Source: Tropicibacter sp. R16_0
GTDB lineage: Bacteria > Pseudomonadota > Alphaproteobacteria > Rhodobacterales > Rhodobacteraceae
Assembly (NCBI RefSeq): GCF_017743935.1
Contig: NZ_JAGHRE010000008.1
Coordinates: forward strand, 226,030-290,029
Length of the DNA: 64,000 bases
Reading direction: 5' to 3'
A program made the translations under genes and the position numbers. How positions within the stretch are numbered: position 1 is the stretch's first letter; each line of letters begins with the position of its first letter. The notes beneath the pieces were generated by a model that saw only the letters and a program-made list of their open reading frames with translations, had not been told where the DNA came from and searched no databases. Of the stretch, positions 9,095 through 17,227 are shown piece after piece.

Positions 9095-10687
9095 TCAGCC
9101 CGCGCCGGGCATCTCTGGCGCGGGCAGCTCTTCTATCGCGACCATCTGGTGATGTGAGACACGCTCGACGTGATGGAGCACCCGCTGCAACCAACGCAAC
9201 GCGTCGGTATGTGCAAACACCTGATCCAGCGAATAAAGCCCCGCATGCTCACCCAGCATCATCGCTCGCCGATGACGCTTGCGACGTTGTTCAACCCGAT
9301 GCGCCAACCGTTCCGTTCGCAGCACATTGCGCGGCGTCCCCATGTTGTCTGAGGTGCGGCGGAGCAAAGCGCCCGACGCCAAGGCCGGGCGGCGCAGGAT
9401 CGGATCACCCAACAGATCGGCAATCCGCTCGGTCTGCGAACTACGCTCCAACAGCCGCGACAGGTGGTCCAGCTGGTGCAACAACGCGGCATACGCAAGC
9501 TCATCCTCGGCGCTGTCTTCGGGCAGCCGGACATCTGACAGGAACTCTCGCAGATCCGCCAGCCCATCGGCACAGGGCTGCAAGGCGGCAAGCGGGCGAT
9601 AGTCCGGCTCGGGATCCAAAGCAGCCCCCAAGGCGCGGAACTGCCGCCCAGCCACCAACGCCATCGCACTGCGCGCAGCCAAGAGCGCAGACCGCCCGTC
9701 ACTGAGCAATCGTCGGTCCAAATCAAACAACCGCTCTGGGTGTTTTTCGGGCAAAAGCCGCGCGATCCAGGCGGCAAACTGCGGTGTTACCGGCAGGAAC
9801 AGGGCCGCACCCACAAGGTTGAACCCGGTGTGAAAAACCAACAGCGCGGTCATATCATCGGTGCGGGAGGCCAGTTGCTCCAATCCGCCCTGCACCATCA
9901 GCAACAAGGGAAAGGCCACCGCCGAGGTCACGATGTTGAAAATCAGATTGGCTAGGGCCGTCTGCCGCATCGGGGTCGAGCCCCCCAAAGCGGCCAACAG
10001 CGCGGTGAACGTGGTGCCGATATTCATGCCAATGACAATTGTGGCCGCCTGCGCCAGCGTGATTGCCTGCGCCGAAAGCATCACTAGGGCAAGCGCCATC
10101 GCCGCGCTCGACGATTGCATCAGGATCGTGATCACCGCGCCAATCCCGGCCAAGGCAAGCAGCCCACCCAGGCTGGCTCCGGGCAGCATATCCGGGGTCA
10201 GATGCTCGGTCAGATCGCCCATACCCGCCTGCATCAGGTCGATCCCGATCAACGCCAGGCACAGACCGGACGCGACGCGCCCCACCCGGGCCAACGCACC
10301 ACGCCCCAACAGATCGGCAAGAGCCGCTGGAAACAGAACCGCCATGGCGATCGTCCCCAGCTGCAACTTCAGCCCCAAAAAGGACACCAGCCACCCGGTC
10401 GCCGTGGTTCCAATGTTGGCCCCATAGATCACGCCCAAAGCTTGCGCCATGCTCAGCAGCCCGGCCCCGACGAAGCCCACGATCATCACCGTTGTCGCGC
10501 TTGACGACTGTACAATCGCCGTCATCAAAGCACCGGTACAAACCCCACGCAACGGCGTCGTGGTAAAGCGGGTCAAAACCTCGCGCAGGTTGCTTCCAGC
10601 AGCAGACTTCAACGCGGCCGTCATGATCTCCATGCCGACCAGAAACATGCCGATACCGCCAATCAGAAAGTAGAGGTTTCCGCCCAT
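9095..10687 (-). CDS. Na/Pi-cotransporter-family protein with C-terminal PhoU-like region
   Basis: The start MGGNLYFLIGG (ATG 10687, preceded by GGAGTGCTC) gives about 530 residues. The N-terminal half has the duplicated Na/Pi repeats of the NptA/YjbB family, with the QSSSA signatures AIVQSSSATTVMIVG and ILMQSSSAAMALALV, each followed by a GxNIGTT motif (YGANIGTT, GMNIGTT). The C-terminal 200 residues are soluble and helical, as in family members with a PhoU-like tail. Sodium-linked phosphate transport is inferred from the family. The gene ends seven bases from leuB, tail to tail. Confidence 0.9.
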   Translation of the reverse strand: MGGNLYFLIGGIGMFLVGMEIMTAALKSAAGSNLREVLTRFTTTPLRGVCTGALMTAIVQSSSATTVMIVGFVGAGLLSMAQALGVIYGANIGTTATGWLVSFLGLKLQLGTIAMAVLFPAALADLLGRGALARVGRVASGLCLALIGIDLMQAGMGDLTEHLTPDMLPGASLGGLLALAGIGAVITILMQSSSAAMALALVMLSAQAITLAQAATIVIGMNIGTTFTALLAALGGSTPMRQTALANLIFNIVTSAVAFPLLLMVQGGLEQLASRTDDMTALLVFHTGFNLVGAALFLPVTPQFAAWIARLLPEKHPERLFDLDRRLLSDGRSALLAARSAMALVAGRQFRALGAALDPEPDYRPLAALQPCADGLADLREFLSDVRLPEDSAEDELAYAALLHQLDHLSRLLERSSQTERIADLLGDPILRRPALASGALLRRTSDNMGTPRNVLRTERLAHRVEQRRKRHRRAMMLGEHAGLYSLDQVFAHTDALRWLQRVLHHVERVSHHQMVAIEELPAPEMPGAG

Positions 10688-10814
10688 GAGCACTCCGCAT
10701 TTCGCTCCACAATTTCGAACAGCAGACCTGAAAGCAAGGGGCGTGAATTTCGTCGACTTGGTGACGAATCCCCTTGCGGAACCCAAATTGCAGGTATAGA
10801 TCACGCGCCACGGT

Positions 10815-10891
10815 CGGAGTGTAGCTCAGCCTGGTAGAGCACTGTCTTCGGGAGGCAGGGGTCGGAGGTTCGAATCCTCTCACTCCGACCA
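10815..10891 (+). tRNA. tRNA-Pro (anticodon CGG)
   Basis: A full cloverleaf of 77 bases including an encoded CCA can be folded. The acceptor arms are CGGAGTG/CACTCCG, the D-arm GCTC...GAGC, the anticodon stem CTGTC/GGCAG with loop TTCGGGA (anticodon CGG), and the T-arm GGAGG-TTCGAAT-CCTCT. Its 3' half is duplicated at 17871-17917, marking it as an integration target. A GC-rich terminator follows within ten bases. Confidence 0.97.
10845..10891 (+). repeat. attL-type direct repeat (3' half of tRNA-Pro)
   Basis: From the anticodon stem-loop to the CCA end, this sequence is repeated at 17871-17917 with a single mismatch (C10863 versus T17889). Similarity continues through the following terminator. 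Tyrosine-recombinase islands that enter the 3' half of a tRNA gene leave exactly this arrangement, with the integrase adjacent to the intact copy. Confidence 0.85.
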
Positions 10892-10900
10892 AATAGTCAG

Positions 10901-10926
10901 GGCGCCCAAGGGCGCCTTTGTTGTTT
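10901..10926 (+). terminator. terminator after tRNA-Pro
   Basis: GGCGCCC, AA, GGGCGCC followed by TTTGTTGTTT forms a short-loop GC-rich hairpin with a U-rich tail ten bases after the tRNA. The same hairpin is repeated after the distal tRNA fragment at 17927-17952. Confidence 0.85.
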
Positions 10927-10930
10927 GTAA

Positions 10931-10957
10931 GACAGTGATCCGAGGTTCGTTGAACCT
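10931..10957. repeat. island-end inverted repeat, copy 1
   Basis: GACAGTGATC followed by AGGTTC-GTT-GAACCT. The same arrangement recurs at 17751-17777 (AGGTTC-AAT-GAACCT) and, slightly degraded, at 17959-17983. It sits between the tRNA terminator and the integrase stop. Integrase arm-binding or excisionase sites would fit this position; this is an inference. Confidence 0.5.
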
Positions 10958-10961
10958 GAAG

Positions 10962-11660
10962 CTAGTCGAACTCCAACGCGCTAGCGGCCTTACGGAGGTG
11001 TTCCGGGCGGTAACGTGCATAGACAGACGCAGTGACCCGAGAGTCCGAATGGCCGAGAAACTGTGCGATCTCCTCCATCGAGACGCCTGCCTCAGCCATA
11101 TGGACTGCCGCAGTGTGCCGCAGCACATGTGGAGACACATCAAGCAGGCCCGCCGCAACCGCAGCCGCTTTGAAGCCCTTCTTGATGGATTTCACAGGTC
11201 CACCTGCCCACTCCACGACATAGTCGGACAGGGCGGCCTTCTGCGCCTCCAGAAGCGCGGCACGGAGGCTCTTGGTCATGGGGACGATAGCGCGACCCTT
11301 TCTCTACCCTTCGCCCGTGCGGAGATTGATCTGACCACGCTCAAAGTCCACCCGATCCCAAGTCAGCTCCAGAACCGCAGTCACCCGGGCAGCTGTAGAC
11401 AACATCAGCCGGATCGCCAGCTTGGTATGAGGAGCACATTCGACCGCAAGAAGCTGTGTGATCTCCTGGCGCGTCAGATACCTTTCCTTGGGAGCCGGTT
11501 TACTGGGGCGTTCGATGTACGGCGCTCTGTCGATCAGCCCGGTCTTCTCTGCCCAATTCAAACAAGTCCTTAACTTACCGAGCTGTGTCCAAATCGTGCC
11601 GTCCTGACGGCCAGCTTGTCGGCGATCCGCGATGTAGGCCTTAGCGCCGCGTCGCAACAC
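10962..11660 (-). pseudogene. tyrosine recombinase (integrase), interrupted by an in-frame TAG
   Basis: Two stretches in the same frame make one phage-type integrase. Codons from 11660 give AYIADRRQAGRQDG...TWDRVDFERGQINLRTGEG. A TAG codon at 11304-11306 then breaks the frame, and it resumes as RKGRAIVPMTKSLRAALLE... to the stop at 10962. The catalytic features are intact: Arg in STAARVTAVLELTWD, HVLRHTAAVHM, and the nucleophile region GHSDSRVTASVYARY. The N-terminal core-binding region is short, since an upstream stop cuts the frame, so the 5' end is also decayed. It lies 71 bases from the tRNA end and reads towards it. Confidence 0.88.
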
Positions 11661-11871
11661 GCTACGGCAGATGTCCGAAGGTGTTCCTATCAGCCATCGC
11701 GCTCGCGGCCGCAGTCATCTTCTGGCTCTGAAGTTCAATGAGGCTGGAGCCTAGCCTCAGCTAATGAGACTGCGCTATTTCCGATGGGCGTTCAGTGCGC
11801 GAGGCGCGAGGCATTCTCGATGTAGTGACTCGGCTTTTGCTATATCAACCTATATTAAAGCGAGTTGATCA

Positions 11872-12375
11872 ATGGGATGCCTACCTATGACCCAAGTACC
11901 AATTGACCGCCGCAGCTTTGTCACAATGGCCGCAACCACAGCGCTGTTAACTGGGACAGGCCACATGTCTCCCGTCCGCGCCCAAGCCCTGGCTCCAACA
12001 AAATCAATGCGAGGTGGGTCAAATAATTACCTGCCTGGCGCGCCCATCGTTGAGCGCATCGGTGGCGGCGGCTTTTTGATGTCTGGCAGTGTACATCGCG
12101 CGGATGACGGCGCGCCGCTCGAAGGTATTCGTATCCAGATCTGGGCGCACACGACCGAGGGGCATGAACGGGACCCTTGGAGCCACGGAGCGACTCTTAC
12201 CAACGCGAAGGGTGTCTTCCAACTCGAAATGCCGCAAATTGTACCGGCATTCGGACAGCCGCATGGGCACTTGGCCTATGATAGTGGCGAGTTCAAAACG
12301 GTGTTTCTTCGTCCTGTTATGGCAAGTTCGCGGGATAAGAGTCTCAGCGCACATTTTGTGCTGCAACCTGCCTGA
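11872..12375 (+). CDS. Tat-exported intradiol-dioxygenase-like protein
   Basis: The 167-residue product begins with a twin-arginine signal (DRRSFVTMAATTALL, Ala-rich end near VRAQALA). It continues into a beta-sandwich segment like that of protocatechuate/catechol intradiol dioxygenases: PLEGIRIQIWAHTTEGHERD, then LTNAKGVFQLEMP and QPHGHLAYDSGEF. Only some of the usual Tyr/His iron ligands can be placed, so ring cleavage is not assured and a binding role is possible. ATG 11887 (MTQVPIDRRSF) is an alternative start. The next gene begins three bases after its stop, so the two are probably an export/redox pair. Confidence 0.65.
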   Translation: MGCLPMTQVPIDRRSFVTMAATTALLTGTGHMSPVRAQALAPTKSMRGGSNNYLPGAPIVERIGGGGFLMSGSVHRADDGAPLEGIRIQIWAHTTEGHERDPWSHGATLTNAKGVFQLEMPQIVPAFGQPHGHLAYDSGEFKTVFLRPVMASSRDKSLSAHFVLQPA

Positions 12376-12377
12376 AG

Positions 12378-12992
12378 GTGATTGTTTTTCGAGCAATATT
12401 GGTCTGGCTTGCACTTGCAGGCATCGTTGTGGCGGCGGTCATAGAAGCAGCAGGGAGCGAGTTCTTGCAATACCGCAGTGTCGTCTATGTTGTGGCCGGC
12501 TTTGCTGGAGTGACGGCACTGGTATTGTTGCTGTTTCAACCTTTACTCGCCTCCGGATATCTCCCAGGGTTATCGATGTCATCCGAGCGACGAATGCATC
12601 GCTGGATCGGTGTGGCATTGTTGCTCGCAGTCGCTGTGCATGTTTCTGGACTTTGGATTACCAGCCCGCCTGACATGATCGATGCAATGACTTTCCGTGC
12701 ACCCACAGCATTCTCGGTTTTTGGAGTTGTGGCGATGTGGGCACTGGTCATCTCGGCCTTCTTGGCCGGATTTCGTGGGAAACTACGGTTTCGCCCACAG
12801 GTCTGGCGCCTTGCACACACTTCATCAGCAATCGCTGTTGTTTCAGGAACTGTGGCCCATGTGATCATGATCGAAGGTACGATGGGAACACTTTCCAAAA
12901 ACTTGATTTGCACCGTGTTGGTCGCGGCGCTTGCCCTGACAGTACGTCGCCTGCGACCTTGGGTCGGCGTATGGAGAGCTCCAGAAAAATAG
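12378..12992 (+). CDS. ferric-reductase-like transmembrane protein
   Basis: This 204-residue protein (GTG start) has about six membrane helices and histidines spaced as in heme-binding ferric-reductase/NADPH-oxidase-like domains (MHRWIGVALLLAVAVHVSG, WRLAHTSSAIAVVSGTVAHVIM). It lacks the FAD/NADPH-binding cytoplasmic part, so it would be the heme module only. It is directly downstream of the Tat-exported protein, and the pair may pass electrons to the exported partner; this is inferred from adjacency. Confidence 0.75.
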   Translation: MIVFRAILVWLALAGIVVAAVIEAAGSEFLQYRSVVYVVAGFAGVTALVLLLFQPLLASGYLPGLSMSSERRMHRWIGVALLLAVAVHVSGLWITSPPDMIDAMTFRAPTAFSVFGVVAMWALVISAFLAGFRGKLRFRPQVWRLAHTSSAIAVVSGTVAHVIMIEGTMGTLSKNLICTVLVAALALTVRRLRPWVGVWRAPEK

Positions 12993-13046
12993 GCTGGGGC
13001 GCTCGCGAGCAACGTCCAGCGCGCTCTTGGGCACTCGACGGCACTG

Positions 13047-13175
13047 ATGGCGAAACGCTCGCCCTGGGTGCTCTTGGCGTTGGTTGTGATCACCTTCTTC
13101 GCCATTGTTCTCAAAGAAATTTACAAATGTGGAGGCACGCGTGCAGCGCAGCTCAATAAATGTGAACTCAGCTGA
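13047..13175 (+). CDS. possible small membrane peptide (42 residues)
   Basis: ATG 13047 opens a short frame MAKRSPWVLLALVVITFFAI... with one convincing transmembrane helix after a positively charged N-terminus and a Cys-containing tail. It ends with TGA at 13175. No good ribosome-binding site is visible, and the frame continues that of the ferric-reductase-like gene past its stop, so it could be a remnant of that gene's 3' end. The rest of the 318-base gap 12993-13310 shows no other gene. Confidence 0.3.
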   Translation: MAKRSPWVLLALVVITFFAIVLKEIYKCGGTRAAQLNKCELS

Positions 13176-13310
13176 CAACTCCAAAGGCGTTATGTTGCGA
13201 AGTCCATCGCCCTACTCAAAAAGCCTTAAAATTAGGCGTTTCATGGGAAGGCTTTGGGCAACCGCACTTAAAAAACTTGATAATTCTGAGTTGGTCGCGA
13301 GACTTGTAAT

Positions 13311-14729
13311 ATGAGTGAGTATTTTGATGAAATGTTCAACGGCGATGGGTCACTCAGAGGTCCATTTGAAGAGATAGGCCGTTGGTTCAACGCTGAAGAT
13401 GCATCTCGTCTGAGAGCCAAACAACGCGAAGCTGAAGAAGTTTTCAGGCTGACGGGCATCACGTTTAATGTTTACGGCAAAGCCGAGGCCGAGGAACGTC
13501 TGATACCGTTTGATATCGTGCCACGAGTAATTTCAGCGCGGGAATGGCAGCGGTTGGAACGCGGTATCGAACAGCGAGTGCGAGCAATCAACGCTTTTCT
13601 CCACGACATTTACCATCGTCAGGAAATTGTCCGCGCCGGGCGCTTGCCGGCTGAAATGATTGCCGGAAACGAAGCCTTCCTTCCGCAGATGCTTGGTGTT
13701 TCGCCCCCCGGTCAGGTCTATACGCACATTGTCGGCGTGGATCTGGTGCGAACCGGACCCGACGAGTTTTTCGTTCTGGAAGACAACGCCCGAACACCAT
13801 CCGGCGTCAGCTATATGCTGGAGAACCGGGAAACGATGCTAAAAATGTTCCCCGAGCTTTTTAGCGCGACCAATGTTCGGAATGTCTCAGATTACCCCCG
13901 CAACCTGCGACGGTCTCTTGCGGCCTGTGCACCAGCTTGCGCAGACGGGGAACCCACCGTCGCGGTATTAACCCCCGGCATCTATAATTCTGCCTACTAT
14001 GAGCATGCGTTTCTTGCTGATCAGATGGCCGTGGAGTTGGTCGAAGGCCACGACCTTCGGGTTGTCGACGGACGCGTCTGTATGCGCACCACCAGAGGCT
14101 ACAAACCCATCGACGTACTTTATCGTCGAGTTGATGACGACTTCTTGGATCCACTGAATTTCAACCCTGATAGCGCATTGGGCGTGCCTGGCATTCTGGA
14201 TGTATACCGCGCAGGCGGCATCACGATCGCAAACGCCCCCGGAACGGGTATCGCGGATGACAAGGCGATCTATTCCTACATGCCCGAAATCGTTGAGTTC
14301 TACACCGGCGAGAAACCTTTGCTTCAGAATGTTCCTACCTGGCGGTGCAGCGACCCCGACTCTTTGTCTTATGTTCTGGACAATCTGTCCGAGCTTGTTG
14401 TGAAAGAAGTGCACGGATCTGGCGGTTACGGGATGCTGATTGGCCCAACTGCCAGCAAAAAAGAGATTTCGGCATTCCGGAACAAGCTCAAATCGCGGCC
14501 TGCGAACTATATTGCTCAGCCGACGTTATCACTCTCGACTGTTCCGATTTTCGCGCGTTCGGGGCTTGCCCCCAGACACGTCGATCTACGGCCATTCGTT
14601 TTGGTGTCGCCCGAAGGGATCAAAATTACACCCGGCGGATTGACCCGTGTAGCGCTGAAGAAAGGCTCTCTGGTCGTGAACTCGAGCCAGGGCGGCGGGA
14701 CCAAAGACACTTGGGTTCTGGAGGACTGA
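13311..14729 (+). CDS. circularly permuted ATP-grasp protein of the Anbu operon
   Basis: This 472-residue protein has the circularly permuted type 2 ATP-grasp architecture. Diagnostic blocks are VPRVISAREWQRLERGIEQR, FLHDIYHRQEIVRAGRLP, VGVDLVRTGPDEFFVLEDNARTPSG, KEVHGSGGYGMLIGP and LRPFVLVSPEGI. In the family this enzyme is predicted to form an amide or peptide bond with ATP. It is the first of four tightly spaced genes (ATP-grasp, alpha-E, transglutaminase-like, Anbu) known as a conserved set. The alpha-E start follows its stop by two bases. Confidence 0.92.
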   Translation: MSEYFDEMFNGDGSLRGPFEEIGRWFNAEDASRLRAKQREAEEVFRLTGITFNVYGKAEAEERLIPFDIVPRVISAREWQRLERGIEQRVRAINAFLHDIYHRQEIVRAGRLPAEMIAGNEAFLPQMLGVSPPGQVYTHIVGVDLVRTGPDEFFVLEDNARTPSGVSYMLENRETMLKMFPELFSATNVRNVSDYPRNLRRSLAACAPACADGEPTVAVLTPGIYNSAYYEHAFLADQMAVELVEGHDLRVVDGRVCMRTTRGYKPIDVLYRRVDDDFLDPLNFNPDSALGVPGILDVYRAGGITIANAPGTGIADDKAIYSYMPEIVEFYTGEKPLLQNVPTWRCSDPDSLSYVLDNLSELVVKEVHGSGGYGMLIGPTASKKEISAFRNKLKSRPANYIAQPTLSLSTVPIFARSGLAPRHVDLRPFVLVSPEGIKITPGGLTRVALKKGSLVVNSSQGGGTKDTWVLED

Positions 14730-14731
14730 CC

Positions 14732-15673
14732 ATGCTGGGAAAAACTGCTGGTGGGTTGTTCTGGATGTCCCGGTACCTAGAGCGAGCGGAAAACACAGCC
14801 CGGCTGCTGGAAACAGGTCAGAGGATGGCGTTGACCCGAACTAAGAACTCCGCCGAGGAATGGGGTTCGGTTCTGAAAACGGCTGGGGTTCTGGATGGGT
14901 ATCACACTAAGTACGATGAAATTTCAAAGGACAACGCCGTGGATTGGGTGTTGCGCGATGCTGATAACCCGTCCTCCATCAAATCGGTCATCAAACACGC
15001 ACGATACAACGCGCGCCTTGTTCGGACCGCGCTGACCCACGATGTCTGGAGCGCGGTGAACTCCACCTGGATGCAGATTGATGAGGCGATGAAGCGGCGC
15101 GTGAATGAGCGGGACCTGCCTGCGACGCTAGAACTCATACGGCAACAGGCGGCTTTGGTCCGTGGTGCCACATTGGGAACAATGCTGCGCAATGATATTT
15201 TCGACTTCACCCGCATTGGCACGTTTGTCGAGCGGGCCGACAATACCGGGCGCATTCTGGACGTGAAATACTATGTACTTCTGCCCACAGCCTTCTCGGT
15301 CGGCTCGTCATTGGACAACATCCAATGGGAAAGCATCCTCCGGTCCGTCGGCGCAGGCGGGGGGTATAGAATGACCCATGGCGAGAAAACACGACCGTCA
15401 GATATTGCCCGGTTCCTGATCCTGGATCAGCGGATGCCGCGCAGTCTTCACTTCTGCTGCAGAAAGATTCAAGAGAACCTGTCTTACTTGAAAAAAGACT
15501 ATGGTTTTGCCGGACCTTCGTGTGAGGCGTCAAATGCTCTCTACGAGAAATACCTGGACCAGAAGATTTCCGATATCTTTGAATTTGGACTTCATGAGTA
15601 CATTCAGGATTTTTTGACGGATCTCGGCAACTTGAGCCGTCAAATCGAGATTGATTACCGGTTCTACGAGTAG
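14732..15673 (+). CDS. alpha-E domain protein
   Basis: The start MLGKTAGGLFWMSRYLERAENTARLLE (ATG 14732, just after the upstream stop, with GGAGG before it) gives 313 residues. The all-helical alpha-E domain is recognised by the N-terminal FWMSRYLERAENTAR, by REATLGTM-like (RGATLGTMLRND) and FVERADNTGRILDVKYY motifs, and by a C-terminal HEYIQDFL segment. Its biochemical role is unknown; it always accompanies the ATP-grasp and transglutaminase-like partners. Confidence 0.92.
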   Translation: MLGKTAGGLFWMSRYLERAENTARLLETGQRMALTRTKNSAEEWGSVLKTAGVLDGYHTKYDEISKDNAVDWVLRDADNPSSIKSVIKHARYNARLVRTALTHDVWSAVNSTWMQIDEAMKRRVNERDLPATLELIRQQAALVRGATLGTMLRNDIFDFTRIGTFVERADNTGRILDVKYYVLLPTAFSVGSSLDNIQWESILRSVGAGGGYRMTHGEKTRPSDIARFLILDQRMPRSLHFCCRKIQENLSYLKKDYGFAGPSCEASNALYEKYLDQKISDIFEFGLHEYIQDFLTDLGNLSRQIEIDYRFYE

Positions 15674-15677
15674 CCAA

Positions 15678-16475
15678 ATGAAACTGCACATTCGACACGA
15701 GACACGATACGACTTCGACGCGCCGGTCCCCTTTGGGCTGCAGCAACTGAGGAAGACACCAAAGTCATTTCGCAATCAGAGCATTGTGAGTTGGAGCACC
15801 CAAATCACCGGCGGGCGCAAAGAACTGACATTTGAAGACTACCACCGCAATACGGTGGAACTGATCAGTTTCGAAACCAATACCCAAAGCATCTCGTTGA
15901 TTTCTGAAGGCGTCGTTGAGGTGGAAGACACACATGGCGTTCTGGGGCGTCACGAAGGATCGACGCCATTGTGGCTGTTCCAAAGAAGCACGCCTCAGAC
16001 AGCGCCAGGGAAAGGGGTCGCCAATGTGATTGGCGCATTGCCCAAAGGTGAACCGCTGGAGCAGATGCATGCCCTATCCGAAAGCGTTCGAACTCTGGTC
16101 GCGTACAAAATCGGAAGCTCTCAACCGGGTTGGAGCGCGGAAGACGCTCTCAATGCTGGGTGTGGGGTGTGCCAGGACCACACGCATGTTTTCATTGCTT
16201 GTGCACGAAAGATCGGAGTGCCAGCGCGCTATGTATCGGGCTATCTGATGATGAACGAAACAGAACTACAGGACGCAACCCATGCATGGGCCGAAGTGCA
16301 TTTGGAAGGGCTCGGCTGGGTCGGGTTTGACATTTCAAACGGGATCTCACCTGATGATCGATACGTTCGTGTCGCAACTGGTCTGGACTATGCCCAAGCT
16401 GCCCCGGTAATAGGAAACAGAATTGGGACAGCGGGCGAGCAATTGACGGTGCAGTTGCAAGTCGCACAGCAGTAA
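15678..16475 (+). CDS. transglutaminase-like cysteine protease-fold protein
   Basis: ATG 15678 (MKLHIRHETRYDFDAPVPFG) gives 265 residues with an N-terminal beta-domain and a C-terminal transglutaminase core. The catalytic triad is visible: Cys in LNAGCGVCQDHTHVFIACAR, His in DATHAWAEVHLEGLGWVGFD, and Asp in GFDISNG. In this operon type it is expected to cleave or form amide bonds, opposing or complementing the ATP-grasp ligase. It starts four bases after the alpha-E stop. Confidence 0.93.
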   Translation: MKLHIRHETRYDFDAPVPFGLQQLRKTPKSFRNQSIVSWSTQITGGRKELTFEDYHRNTVELISFETNTQSISLISEGVVEVEDTHGVLGRHEGSTPLWLFQRSTPQTAPGKGVANVIGALPKGEPLEQMHALSESVRTLVAYKIGSSQPGWSAEDALNAGCGVCQDHTHVFIACARKIGVPARYVSGYLMMNETELQDATHAWAEVHLEGLGWVGFDISNGISPDDRYVRVATGLDYAQAAPVIGNRIGTAGEQLTVQLQVAQQ

Positions 16476-16486
16476 CGGAGACATTG

Positions 16487-17227
16487 ATGACCTACGCTGT
16501 GGGCATGCGGCTGAACCGCGGACTGGTGTTCATGTCCGATACGCGCACGAATGCAGGCGTGGACAATGTTTCGACCTTCAACAAGATGTTCAACTGGACG
16601 GTCGAAGGCGATCGTTCGATCACGATCCTAACGGCGGGAAACCTGGCGACCACTCAGGCCACAATAAGCGTTCTGGAAGAGCGAACAAAAGTGCCGGAAG
16701 AACGCTCGCCGTCCATATTGGAAGCGCCGACAATGTTTCAGGTTGCTCAATTGGTTGCCGCTACGCTGAACGACGTCATCGAGGAACATGCCCGGTCCGG
16801 CCAGCAAGCTGACAGCGCGTTTCACGCGACGCTCATTCTTGGCGGCCAGATCAAGGGCGGACCGTCTCGCCTGTTTCTGATCTACCCGGAAGGCAACTTT
16901 ATCGAGGCGGGTGACGACACCCCTTTCTTTCAGATCGGAGAGACAAAATACGGTCGCCCAATTCTGGTGCGTGCCTATGATCCGGAGATGAGTTTTCCGG
17001 AAACCGTAAAGTTGTTGCTTGTCAGTTTTGACTCCACGATAAAAGCCAATCTATCTGTTGGGGCACCGCTCGACCTGCTTCTTTACGACGAAGACAGCTT
17101 TGAAGGTGGTGCGCGGTCAAGGTTCGAAGTCGACGATCTCTACTTTCGCACAATCTCCGAAGGGTGGGGCGACGCGTTGAAATCTGCGTTGTCTAAACTT
17201 CCAGAGTACAGTTTGGGGGAGAGCTAG
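16487..17227 (+). CDS. Anbu (ancestral beta subunit) proteasome-type peptidase
   Basis: ATG 16487 with GGAG seven bases upstream gives a 246-residue Ntn-hydrolase that begins MTYAVGMRLNRGLVFMSDTRTNAGVDN. This is the characteristic Anbu opening in which Thr2 becomes the N-terminal nucleophile after Met removal. Further family blocks are TAGNLATTQATI and FHATLILGGQIKGGPSRLFLIYPEGNFIEA, and the length is typical. Anbu assembles as rings or helical particles; its physiological substrate is not established. It is the last gene of the four-gene operon and of the island cargo. Confidence 0.95.
   Translation: MTYAVGMRLNRGLVFMSDTRTNAGVDNVSTFNKMFNWTVEGDRSITILTAGNLATTQATISVLEERTKVPEERSPSILEAPTMFQVAQLVAATLNDVIEEHARSGQQADSAFHATLILGGQIKGGPSRLFLIYPEGNFIEAGDDTPFFQIGETKYGRPILVRAYDPEMSFPETVKLLLVSFDSTIKANLSVGAPLDLLLYDEDSFEGGARSRFEVDDLYFRTISEGWGDALKSALSKLPEYSLGES

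Noticed and set aside
9098..9125. GCCCGCGCC/GGCGCGGGC hairpin near the leuB end
   Set aside because: It is inside the coding 3' end of the Na/Pi gene and has no T-tract; it may be incidental to Pro/Ala/Gly codons, so it was not listed as a terminator.
9855..10892. 345-codon minus-strand frame beginning MVGVRGFEPPTPASR
   Set aside because: It starts on the antisense of tRNA-Pro and runs antisense to and in another frame of the Na/Pi gene; this opening is a well-known artefact of translated tRNA genes.
13105..13314. 69-codon frame before the ATP-grasp gene
   Set aside because: No family features and no ribosome-binding site; it overlaps the more plausible small membrane peptide in another frame.
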